Positions 6,666 through 13,579 of a stretch of DNA of 20,021 bases are shown piece after piece. Each line of letters begins with the position of its first letter. Positions within the stretch are counted from its first letter, which is position 1. The DNA lies in contig USTP01000009.1 in NCBI GenBank assembly GCA_900557695.1, positions 1-20,021 on the forward strand, read 5' to 3'. The notes beneath the pieces are model-generated. The model worked only from the letters and a program-made list of their open reading frames with translations. It was not told the DNA's origin and ran no database searches. Origin of the DNA: an uncultured Thermoanaerobacterales bacterium (lineage in GTDB: Bacteria > Bacillota > Clostridia > Christensenellales > UBA1242). The position numbers and the translations under genes were made by a program.

Positions 6666-7731
6666 GAAATTAAAGCAAATGAAGGCAAAACTTGAAGAGC
6701 TCAATAAGGAGCTTGAAGACCCTGATATTTATCAAGATCAAAAGCGCTATCAAAAAGTGGCAAAAGAGCATGCAGAACTTGTGCCAATCATTGAAAAGTA
6801 TGACGAATATGTTAAGGTTCAAAAAGATATGCACGATGCGGAAGAGCTAAAGAAAGGCGAAACCGACCACGACATGATTGCCATGCTTGATGAAGAATAT
6901 CATAAAGCCAAGCAAAAGCTTGCCGAGATAGAAAAAGAGCTTAAAGTTTTGCTTCTTCCAAAAGATGAGGATGACGACAAAAATGTTATTGTTGAAATTC
7001 GTGCAGGGGCTGGTGGAGATGAGGCTGGGCTTTTTGGCGCAGAACTAAAAAGAATGTATTGCTTGTTTGCCGACAAGCATGGCTACACCGTTGAGGAGTT
7101 AGATGGCAACTATACCGAGGCTGGAGGCATAAAGGAAGTAACCTTTATGGTTAAAGGCAAGGGTGCGTTCTCTAAATTTAAGTTTGAAAGTGGGGTTCAC
7201 AGAGTTCAAAGAGTTCCTGAAACTGAAAGCCAGGGCAGGGTTCACACATCTACTGCCACTGTTGCCGTTTTGCCAGAGGCAACAAATGTTGAAATAGAGA
7301 TAAATGAAAAAGACCTTCAAATAGACACATACAGAAGTGGCGGAGCTGGTGGCCAGCATGTAAACAAAACCGAGTCGGCAATAAGAATAACGCATTTGCC
7401 AACGGGCATCATCGTTGCGTGCCAAGATGAGCGTTCGCAAGTTAAAAATCGTGAAAAGGCCATGAACTGGCTTAAAGCAAAGCTCTATGATTTTTATCAA
7501 TCTCAGGCAGACAAAGAGTATGCCTCTAAGCGAAAACTTCAAGTTGGAACAGGGGATAGAAGTGAAAAAATAAGAACCTACAATTTCCCTCAAAACCGCG
7601 TTACCGACCATAGAATTAACCTAACGCTTTATAGCTTAGATACTTTCATGAACGGCGATATTGACACAATGATTGAGGCTCTTCAAATTGCAAATCAACA
7701 GGCACTTTTGTCGGTAAGTGATGATCAGTAA
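6658..7731 (+). CDS. prfA: Peptide chain release factor 1
   Basis: RF1 reads UAA and UAG stop codons in the ribosomal A site and triggers release of the peptide. The 357 residues match the family. The N-terminal coiled-coil domain (1-100) is followed by the RAGAGGDEAGLF segment (115-127), the stop-codon recognition tripeptide PET at 187-189 in VQRVPETESQGR (RF1-type; RF2 would show SPF), and the catalytic GGQ at 231-233 in SGGAGGQHVNKTES. AAAGGAG precedes ATG 6658, which lies inside the 3' end of prmC. A terminator at 7736-7759 ends the prmC-prfA unit. Its presence shows that UAG is a normal stop in this organism, relevant to the amber codon at 5417. Confidence 0.98.
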   Translation: MFEKLKQMKAKLEELNKELEDPDIYQDQKRYQKVAKEHAELVPIIEKYDEYVKVQKDMHDAEELKKGETDHDMIAMLDEEYHKAKQKLAEIEKELKVLLLPKDEDDDKNVIVEIRAGAGGDEAGLFGAELKRMYCLFADKHGYTVEELDGNYTEAGGIKEVTFMVKGKGAFSKFKFESGVHRVQRVPETESQGRVHTSTATVAVLPEATNVEIEINEKDLQIDTYRSGGAGGQHVNKTESAIRITHLPTGIIVACQDERSQVKNREKAMNWLKAKLYDFYQSQADKEYASKRKLQVGTGDRSEKIRTYNFPQNRVTDHRINLTLYSLDTFMNGDIDTMIEALQIANQQALLSVSDDQ

Positions 7732-7735
7732 GTTT

Positions 7736-7759
7736 AAAAGAGATTTTATATCTCTTTTT
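7736..7759 (+). terminator. Terminator of prmC-prfA
   Basis: AAAAGAGAT (7736-7744) pairs perfectly with ATCTCTTTT (7750-7758), with a 5-nt loop and T run. It begins four bases after the prfA stop. Confidence 0.85.
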
Positions 7760-7787
7760 ATTTATTAGTTTCAAATTTTTTAAAATA

Positions 7788-7796
7788 TGATATAAT
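7788..7796 (+). promoter_or_regulatory. Extended -10 promoter of uvrC
   Basis: TGA-TATAAT is a perfect TGN extended -10. The -35 region is poor (TTTCAA 7769-7774, 16-bp spacer). Transcription should begin at about 7802-7804, at the uvrC ATG, so the transcript would have essentially no leader. Confidence 0.65.
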
Positions 7797-7802
7797 TAAA
7801 CT

Positions 7803-9620
7803 ATGGTTAGCGATAAAATTCACGAAAAGGTGGCTTTGCTTCCTATGCATCCTGGCGTTTACATAATGAAAGATGCAAATGGGGAAGTTATTTATGTTGG
7901 TAAAGCCAAAAAACTGAAAAATAGGGTTAAAAGTTATTTTGATGCAAGTGCAAAAACAGTTAAAACTTATGCACTTGTTTCTAATGTTGCAGATTTTGAA
8001 TATATTTTAACCAACACCGAGCTTGATGCTTTTTCTCTTGAGAGTAACCTTATAAAAAAATATAAGCCTAAATATAATATTCTGCTTAAAGACGACAAGT
8101 CGTTCCCTTTTATTAGAATTAACTTAAAAGAAAGGTTCCCAAGAGTTACAGTTGTTCGCCGTCCTAAAAAAGACGGGGCGCTTTTGTTTGGCCCATATGT
8201 TACGGGGCTTAGAATATCTGAGATTATGAGCCTTATTAAGTGGGCATATCCTGTTAGGTGGTGCAACACCAGTTTTGAAAATGGCAAAACTAGGGTTCGC
8301 CCTTGCCTTCATGGCGATATTGGTGATTGCCTTGCCCCTTGCGCTTTCCCAGAAAGAGAAGAGGAATATTTAAAAGTTGTGCATAAGGTTATAGATTTTC
8401 TTAATGGCGATAATAGAGATATTAAGAAAAAGCTTAAAGAGCGTATGGAAGATTGCGCTAAAAGGATGCAGTTTGAGGATGCTCTTGAAATTAGAAATCT
8501 TTTAGAAGTGGTAGATAAGCTAGATAGTGAGCTTTTAACTAGCCTAACAAGTCAATCTTCTATAGATGTGTTTGCCTTATCTTCTAGCGAAGAGTTTAGC
8601 GTTATTAATGTTATGAAAATTAGGGGTGGTAAGAATATTGGGCAGTTTAATTATCCGCTAGAGGATGCCGTTGGTAAAGAAAACGAGCTTTTAAGCAGCT
8701 TTATTGGTTCATATTACACAAGCGAGCAGGAACTCCCAAAAGAAATACTGCTTGAGGACTACATGAGTGAGGATAAAGCCCTTATTGAAGATTATATTTT
8801 TAATAACTTTAGTAAAAAAATAAAGGTTTTATTTCCTGTTAAGGGAATAAAGAAACAGCTTGTTGAAAATGCTAAAGAGAACGCAAACGAGTTTGCAAAC
8901 AACTCGCGAGATAAGTTTGTTAGGCACAAAAAGTTAACTTTAGATGCGCTTGATGAGCTTGCAGAACTTGTGAAACTTGATAAAATCTACAGAATTGAGG
9001 GCTACGATATTTCAAACATTAGTGGAACAAATAGCGTGGCTAGCATGGTTGTGTTTGAGGGAGGAGAGCCAAACAAAAAGGAATACCGAAAATTTAAAAT
9101 TAAAACGGTTGAGGGGGCAGACGATTTTGCCTCCATGCACGAGGTTTTATCTAGAAGAGTGCAAAATCTTTTAGAGAAAAAAGAAAACTTCTCAAAAAAG
9201 CCAGACCTTATTTTAATTGATGGAGGCTTAGGGCAACTTCATAGCGCAAAAAAGGCAATATTAGAGGCTGGGGCAGACATTCCTGTTATAAGCCTTGCCA
9301 AGCAAGACGAGGAAATTTATGTTGAATTTCAAAACTCGCCAATTAGGCTTCCTAAAAATAGTTTTGCATTAAGGCTTCTTCAAAGGGTTAGAGATGAGTC
9401 GCATAGATTTGCGGTTATGTATCACAGAAACCTAAGGGGGCAAAGCATTTCTTCTTTCTTGAAAGAAATTAAAGGCGTTGGCAAAAAAACAAGTGAAAAA
9501 ATTTGGAAAGAAATGAAAACCAAAGAAAATATCTTCAATGCAAAGCCTGAAGACTTTGTGAAAATAGGCGTGCCAACCAAAACAGCTATTGAAATTTATA
9601 ACCAAATTCATAGTAAGTAA
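7803..9620 (+). CDS. uvrC: UvrABC excinuclease subunit C
   Basis: UvrC makes both incisions in nucleotide excision repair after UvrA and UvrB locate the lesion. The 605 residues are typical. In order: an N-terminal GIY-YIG nuclease domain (GVY 18-20, YVG 31-33), the conserved RPCLHGDIGDCLAPC cysteine segment, a UVR motif that contacts UvrB (KERMEDCAKRMQFEDALEIRN, about 205-225), the RNase H-like nuclease with D402 in EGYDISN and D473 in LIDGG, and tandem helix-hairpin-helix motifs at the end (FLKEIKGVGKKTSEKIW). ATG 7803 fits the family N-terminus (ALLPMHPGVYIMKD), but there is no Shine-Dalgarno and a consensus -10 ends six bases before it. It stands alone, with a terminator-like repeat downstream (9655-9676). 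Confidence 0.97.
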   Translation: MVSDKIHEKVALLPMHPGVYIMKDANGEVIYVGKAKKLKNRVKSYFDASAKTVKTYALVSNVADFEYILTNTELDAFSLESNLIKKYKPKYNILLKDDKSFPFIRINLKERFPRVTVVRRPKKDGALLFGPYVTGLRISEIMSLIKWAYPVRWCNTSFENGKTRVRPCLHGDIGDCLAPCAFPEREEEYLKVVHKVIDFLNGDNRDIKKKLKERMEDCAKRMQFEDALEIRNLLEVVDKLDSELLTSLTSQSSIDVFALSSSEEFSVINVMKIRGGKNIGQFNYPLEDAVGKENELLSSFIGSYYTSEQELPKEILLEDYMSEDKALIEDYIFNNFSKKIKVLFPVKGIKKQLVENAKENANEFANNSRDKFVRHKKLTLDALDELAELVKLDKIYRIEGYDISNISGTNSVASMVVFEGGEPNKKEYRKFKIKTVEGADDFASMHEVLSRRVQNLLEKKENFSKKPDLILIDGGLGQLHSAKKAILEAGADIPVISLAKQDEEIYVEFQNSPIRLPKNSFALRLLQRVRDESHRFAVMYHRNLRGQSISSFLKEIKGVGKKTSEKIWKEMKTKENIFNAKPEDFVKIGVPTKTAIEIYNQIHSK

Positions 9621-9654
9621 ACTAAAAAAGTGTTGAGATAAAAAAATAAAGGGT

Positions 9655-9676
9655 ATCTAAAAAGGGGCTCTTTTTT
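9655..9676. repeat. 22-nt repeat, terminator-like, copy 2
   Basis: This matches bases 1-22 with one mismatch. It can form an A5G/CT5 hairpin ending in six T and lies 34 nt after the uvrC stop, so it probably terminates uvrC. Like copy 1, it precedes a gene for an exported protein. Confidence 0.55.
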
Positions 9677-9731
9677 CATGTAATCAGAATATTTAACGAA
9701 TATTTTTAAAGCAAACTTAAGGGTTAGAGAG

Positions 9732-9777
9732 GGTTATGCCATGCTAGAAGTATTTTTTTTAAATCTAAGGCATAATC
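9732..9777 (+). promoter_or_regulatory. Long-loop inverted repeat before the solute-binding-like gene
   Basis: GGTTATGCC (9732-9740) pairs with GGCATAATC (9769-9777), nine pairs including one G-U, around a 28-nt loop rich in T. Five T follow at once (9778-9782) and the ATG is at 9785. The 3' arm contains CATAAT, a possible -10. It could be an attenuator or an operator; I cannot decide which. Confidence 0.35.
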
Positions 9778-9784
9778 TTTTTAT

Positions 9785-10894
9785 ATGAAAAAGGCGAAAA
9801 AGAGAGCAAGAAGGTTTTTCTTTTTAGTTGTTTCAAGGCTATCACTTATTTTGCTAGTGATTGGCCTATTTGTTGTTTTACCGCTTGTGGACATTATAAA
9901 TCAAACTAGGCAGCAAGCTCTTAGTGATAGATTTTTTGGTAAGAAAGCAGAGTATCAGGGCGTTATAACGCTTTGGAATGTTGATACTTTTGAGGGGGGT
10001 AGCTCTTCAAGAAGCAGCTATTTAAGCCAAATTGCCATGCAGTTTGAAAAATATAATAAAGGGGCACTAATTAAGGTTGATAATTTAACAGTAGACGAGA
10101 TGATGGCAAATATAAACATGGGTGTTTTGCCAGATATGTTTGCCTTTGGAACTGGGGTTGGGGGAATACTTAAAGACAAGATGGTAACTCTTCCTAGCAG
10201 TTTAGAAAGCAAGGTGCTTTTAAATTTATACTCTAGCGGATTAGATAAAGGAAATTTTAAAGCCGCGGCATATGCATTTGGGGGGTACACGCTAATTTCT
10301 ACAACCGAGAAAATAGAAGCTGCTGGGCAAACCTATAATGGCTCTCTTTTAGACCTTGCCCTTTCGCTTGAGTTTGATAAAATCTATAAGAAAACTACAA
10401 AGCACGTAAACTCGCTAACCTTTGGCAGAAATGACTACACAAATGCAATTGATGTTTTCTCTAGGGTTTTCACTTCAAGCAGTGTGGAAGACCTTAAAAC
10501 AAGCGGAGTGGTAGATGAAAAATATAACTTGCAGACTTCGTATGATGCTTATTTAAGTTTTGTTAACGGCAGGGCAAGTATGCTGCTTGGAACGCAAAGG
10601 GATATTTACAGGATGGAAAACAGATTATCTAGCGGAGTGGAAAATGATGTTTTATATCAGCCGCTTGGCTGTTACACCGACCTAGTTTGTTATATATCTG
10701 TGCTTTCAACTAATTTAGAAAAGAAAAATGTTTGCCTAGACTTTGTTGAGTTTTTGTTAAGTGAGAGTAGTCAAAAACAGCTTGAAAACATTGGGCTTTT
10801 AAGCGCTATTGGGCTTAAACTTTATGAAAGTGGGCCATTAAAAGAACTTGAAGAAAAGTTAAATCAAAATACTATAGTTAAATCTGCTTTTTAA
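9785..10894 (+). CDS. Membrane-anchored extracellular solute-binding-like protein, orphan
   Basis: A 369-residue protein with a basic N-terminus (KKAKKRARR), one long hydrophobic segment (about 11-38) and no lipobox cysteine, so it is probably anchored by this uncleaved helix with the rest outside. From residue 59 (GVITLWNVDTFEGG) onward it resembles family 1 extracellular solute-binding proteins: a target-like region SSYLSQIAMQFEKYNKG (75-91), a Leu-Pro-Asp-Met segment, and a C-terminal stretch FVEFLLSESSQKQLENIGLLSAI typical of the fold. No ABC permease or ATPase adjoins it on this strand. The minus-strand importer nearby has its own binding protein of another family. No Shine-Dalgarno is visible; AAGG at 9767 is 14 nt away. 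Ligand unknown; it may be a sensor or scavenging partner of a remote permease. Confidence 0.75.
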   Translation: MKKAKKRARRFFFLVVSRLSLILLVIGLFVVLPLVDIINQTRQQALSDRFFGKKAEYQGVITLWNVDTFEGGSSSRSSYLSQIAMQFEKYNKGALIKVDNLTVDEMMANINMGVLPDMFAFGTGVGGILKDKMVTLPSSLESKVLLNLYSSGLDKGNFKAAAYAFGGYTLISTTEKIEAAGQTYNGSLLDLALSLEFDKIYKKTTKHVNSLTFGRNDYTNAIDVFSRVFTSSSVEDLKTSGVVDEKYNLQTSYDAYLSFVNGRASMLLGTQRDIYRMENRLSSGVENDVLYQPLGCYTDLVCYISVLSTNLEKKNVCLDFVEFLLSESSQKQLENIGLLSAIGLKLYESGPLKELEEKLNQNTIVKSAF

Positions 10895-10917
10895 AGAGTG
10901 ACGAAAGCAGATTTAAC
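10877..10917. repeat. 14-bp perfect inverted repeat across the stop codon
   Basis: GTTAAATCTGCTTT (10877-10890) is the exact reverse complement of 10904-10917, with a 13-nt loop containing the TAA stop (10892-10894). No T run follows on the plus strand, so it is not a standard terminator. It may stabilise the 3' end or reduce readthrough into murB. Confidence 0.6.
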
Positions 10918-10981
10918 AATGCACAAAATAACCAAAAACACCTAAATGATTTGAAATTTGTTTTTATATGGGGTAAAATAA

Positions 10982-11896
10982 ATGCAGGCAAAACAGCTAT
11001 ATAAACTATTGCCAAGAAAAATAATTAAAGAAAATGAGCCGCTAAAAAACTATACTACCTTTAATATTGGTGGGGAAACAATTGCTCTGCTTGAGCCTAG
11101 AACTAAACAAGAACTGATTAAATGTGTAAAGGCGTGTAGGGCTTTAAATGTTAAGTGGCAGGTTATTGGAAACGGAAGCAATTTGCTTGCAAGTTCTAAA
11201 AAAAATAACCGAGTTATTATTGTAACAACCAAGATGCAGTTTAAGCCAAGGCTTCATCAAAGCACTTTAACTATTAGCTCTGGCACAATGGTTAGCCAGC
11301 TGGTGCTTTGGTGCGCAGAGCGGGGGCTTAGTGGGCTAGAAAGCCTTTATGGTATTCCTGCCACGATTGGCGGAATGGTTATGATGAATGCTGGTGCGTT
11401 TGGTTTTGAAATGAGTAGGGTAATAGAAAATATTGAGGTGTTTGACGGGCAAAGGGTTAAAATTTTGCCAGCAAGTGCAATTGAGTTTAGCCACCACAAA
11501 ACTAGCCTTTTAAAAACAAACTTTGTGGTTTTATCGGTAGACCTAAAGGTTTCAAGGCTTGCGCCAAGCGTGATTTACTCTAAAATTAAAGAGATTTGCC
11601 TTTTAAGGCGTGAAAAACAGCCATTAGGCAAAAGTGCAGGAAGCGTTTTTAGGCAGGTGGATAGTTTTTTACCAGCGGGGCTGCTTATAGACAAGGCGGG
11701 GCTTAAGGGCGCGAAAGTAGGAGGAGCCGTTGTTAGTGAAAAACACGCAAATTTTATTATAAATGAGGGCTTTGCAACAGACAGTGATGTTAAGAACCTT
11801 GTTTTAAAAATAGAAAAAACTGTTAAAGAAAAGTTTGATATAGTTTTAGAAAGAGAAATTGAATACATAGGAGATAGAGATGAATATAACAGGTGA
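10982..11896 (+). CDS. murB: UDP-N-acetylenolpyruvoylglucosamine reductase
   Basis: MurB reduces UDP-GlcNAc-enolpyruvate to UDP-MurNAc with NADPH through bound FAD, the second committed step of peptidoglycan synthesis. The 304 residues are standard for the shorter type II enzymes. Seen: TTFNIGG (25-31), the FAD-binding GNGSNLLA (63-70), YGIPATIGGMVMMNAGAFG (123-141), the catalytic-serine segment KSAGSVFRQ (S221) and the final EREIEYIG with the likely acidic residue E292. The usual Tyr-Arg-x-Ser segment reads His-Lys-Thr-Ser (172-175), an unusual substitution. GGGG at 10970-10973 serves ATG 10982. It heads a tight cluster and overlaps the next gene by 17 nt. Confidence 0.96.
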   Translation: MQAKQLYKLLPRKIIKENEPLKNYTTFNIGGETIALLEPRTKQELIKCVKACRALNVKWQVIGNGSNLLASSKKNNRVIIVTTKMQFKPRLHQSTLTISSGTMVSQLVLWCAERGLSGLESLYGIPATIGGMVMMNAGAFGFEMSRVIENIEVFDGQRVKILPASAIEFSHHKTSLLKTNFVVLSVDLKVSRLAPSVIYSKIKEICLLRREKQPLGKSAGSVFRQVDSFLPAGLLIDKAGLKGAKVGGAVVSEKHANFIINEGFATDSDVKNLVLKIEKTVKEKFDIVLEREIEYIGDRDEYNR

Positions 11897-12593
11897 TTAT
11901 CACACCCACTCTAAATATAGTAAAAATAACCATGGTAAAAACACCATAAAGGAGATGGTAGACTATGCTAGTGAACTTGGCCTTGTTAGTTATGGCGTTT
12001 CAGACCACGGCCCAAAGCATATTTTTTTCGGAATTAAAAGAAAAAATATTGAAAAGGCAAGGCAAGAAGTTGATAAAATAAAGGAAAATTCTAAAATTAA
12101 AGTTTATTTTGGAATTGAGGCAAACCTGATAGGCAAAGATGGCAGCATTGACTTAAGTAGCGAAGAAATAAAAAAATTAGATATTCTTCTAGTTGGTTAC
12201 CATAAGGGCACAATAACAGACTTTGTTAATCCTTTTAGAATGCTCTTTAACCCGAAAAAGCAAAAGTTGATAAACACTTTAGCTTATTTAAATATGCTAG
12301 ACAAGTATCATGTTGATATTATAACGCACTTAAATGAGTATATTAAAGTTGATGTTTATAAGGTGGCGGCAAAGGCAAAGGAAAAGGGTACACTAATTGA
12401 ATTAAATAATAAACATATTCGATTTAACGATGAAGAGGCAAAACAGCTTATTGACAGTGGTTGCAATTTTATTTTGAGTTCTGATGCTCACAAAAAGAAA
12501 AATATTGCTAAGCTTGATAGAGCCTTAGAGTTTGTTTTGAAATACAATATTCCCCTAGAGAGAATTGTGAATGTAGATAAACTTTATAAATAA
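11880..12593 (+). CDS. PHP-domain hydrolase (histidinol-phosphatase-like)
   Basis: A 237-residue protein that is entirely one PHP metal-dependent hydrolase domain. The trinuclear-site residues are all visible: H8 and H10 (DYHTHS), D42 and H43 (SDHGP), E80 (GIEAN), H108 (GYHKG), H150 (ITHLNEY), D202 and H204 (SDAHK). Such stand-alone PHP enzymes are phosphoesterases; substrates differ and this one cannot be named from sequence. It starts inside murB with AGGAG (11869-11873) six bases before ATG 11880, so it is probably translationally coupled to murB. A PHP gene next to murB and whiA is a known Clostridia arrangement. No sign that it acts in histidine synthesis: no his genes are nearby. Confidence 0.9.
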   Translation: MNITGDYHTHSKYSKNNHGKNTIKEMVDYASELGLVSYGVSDHGPKHIFFGIKRKNIEKARQEVDKIKENSKIKVYFGIEANLIGKDGSIDLSSEEIKKLDILLVGYHKGTITDFVNPFRMLFNPKKQKLINTLAYLNMLDKYHVDIITHLNEYIKVDVYKVAAKAKEKGTLIELNNKHIRFNDEEAKQLIDSGCNFILSSDAHKKKNIAKLDRALEFVLKYNIPLERIVNVDKLYK

Positions 12594-12606
12594 GGGAAGG
12601 GTACAA

Positions 12607-13578
12607 ATGAGTTTTTCGCTAGACGTGAAACAAGAGATAATGGAAAATGAGGTGGATGAGAGTAGCGTGCCTGCTCTTCTTTGTGGTGTTATACTCTCTT
12701 CTGGAAGCCTGGTATTAGACCGCAGTGGTATAACCTTTTTAATTTCTAGCGAAAACTCGGCTCTTTTACAGTTTTCAAAGAAACTTTTAAAAAGGTATTG
12801 TCCGCAAGTTAAGTTAAGCGAGAGCGAAAGGCAGGTTAATTTCAAGCAAAAAGAAAGAATTGAAATTAAGGTTGATAACGCAAGTGGAAGAATTATTTTA
12901 AGCGACCTTGGCATCCTTTCTTTTTCAAAAGATGGTCAGTTTGAAATAAATAGGCTAGGGGCTAAGCACTTAACTCATGAACAGCCTGATAAAATAGCCT
13001 TTTTAAAGGGCATGTTTTTAGGGGCTGGAAGCGTTTCAATTCCTCAAAGTATAGATATAAGCGATATTGCAAAGCAGATTAGAAATAGTGGCTACCACAT
13101 GGAGTGGAATGTTCAGGCAAAAGAGCAGGCAGAGTATATTAGGGAGCTTTTAGCCGAGCTTGATATTATAGTTAGAACAGTTGAAAGAAATGAAAGTTAT
13201 GTTGTATATTTAAAAGAAGCTGATAGTATTTCTAGTTTGCTTGGAATATTTGGCGCTTCAAGAGCTGTTTTAACTCTTGAAAATGAAAGGGCTGGGCGTG
13301 AGATGAGAAACCTTGTAAACCGCCAGGCAAACTGCATATCGGCAAACATTGATAAAAGTATATCCGCCGCGCTTGTTCAGCTTGATGCAATAGAAAAAAT
13401 ACGCAAAACTATTGGTTTAGAGGCTTTGCCACCTGCACTTGAAGAGGTGGCGCTTGCAAGGCTTGCAAACCCTGAGGGGAACCTAAGTGAGATTTGCGAG
13501 GTGCTTGATAATAAGATAAGCAAAGGGGCGGTTAGTTTACGATTTAAGAAGATAATAGAAATTGCAAAGGAGATTTAA
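12607..13578 (+). CDS. whiA: DNA-binding protein WhiA
   Basis: WhiA is a conserved Gram-positive protein tied to cell division and chromosome segregation, and to sporulation in Streptomyces. The 323 residues begin MSFSLDVKQEIMENE as in the family, continue as a LAGLIDADG-like N-terminal domain (FLKGMFLGAGSVSIP, about residues 135-149, is its second half-motif, with catalytic acidic residues not retained), and end with the helix-turn-helix: LARLANPEGNLSEICEVL (about 281-298), then ISKGAVSLRFKKI. A strong GGGAAGG (12594-12600) precedes ATG 12607. The rapZ and yvcK genes that usually lie directly upstream are absent: only 13 nt separate it from the PHP gene. Confidence 0.95.
   Translation: MSFSLDVKQEIMENEVDESSVPALLCGVILSSGSLVLDRSGITFLISSENSALLQFSKKLLKRYCPQVKLSESERQVNFKQKERIEIKVDNASGRIILSDLGILSFSKDGQFEINRLGAKHLTHEQPDKIAFLKGMFLGAGSVSIPQSIDISDIAKQIRNSGYHMEWNVQAKEQAEYIRELLAELDIIVRTVERNESYVVYLKEADSISSLLGIFGASRAVLTLENERAGREMRNLVNRQANCISANIDKSISAALVQLDAIEKIRKTIGLEALPPALEEVALARLANPEGNLSEICEVLDNKISKGAVSLRFKKIIEIAKEI
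13566..13572 (+). promoter_or_regulatory. Shine-Dalgarno that fixes the dnaE GTG start
   Basis: AAAGGAG lies seven bases before GTG 13580. It sits inside the last whiA codons. A TTG at 13562 is in frame further upstream but has no ribosome site and would add six residues not typical of the family. Confidence 0.85.
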
Positions 13579-13579
13579 A

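Noticed and set aside
7099..7611. 170-codon open frame on the minus strand within prfA
   Set aside because: It lies wholly antisense to RF1, has no ribosome site and no recognisable motif; it reflects codon bias of prfA.
10951..10979. TTGAAA-17-TAAAAT as a murB promoter
   Set aside because: The -10 ends two bases before the ATG, so transcription would begin inside the gene.
13562..13579. Upstream TTG start for dnaE
   Set aside because: No Shine-Dalgarno precedes it, whereas AAAGGAG is ideally spaced for GTG 13580, which also matches the family N-terminus.
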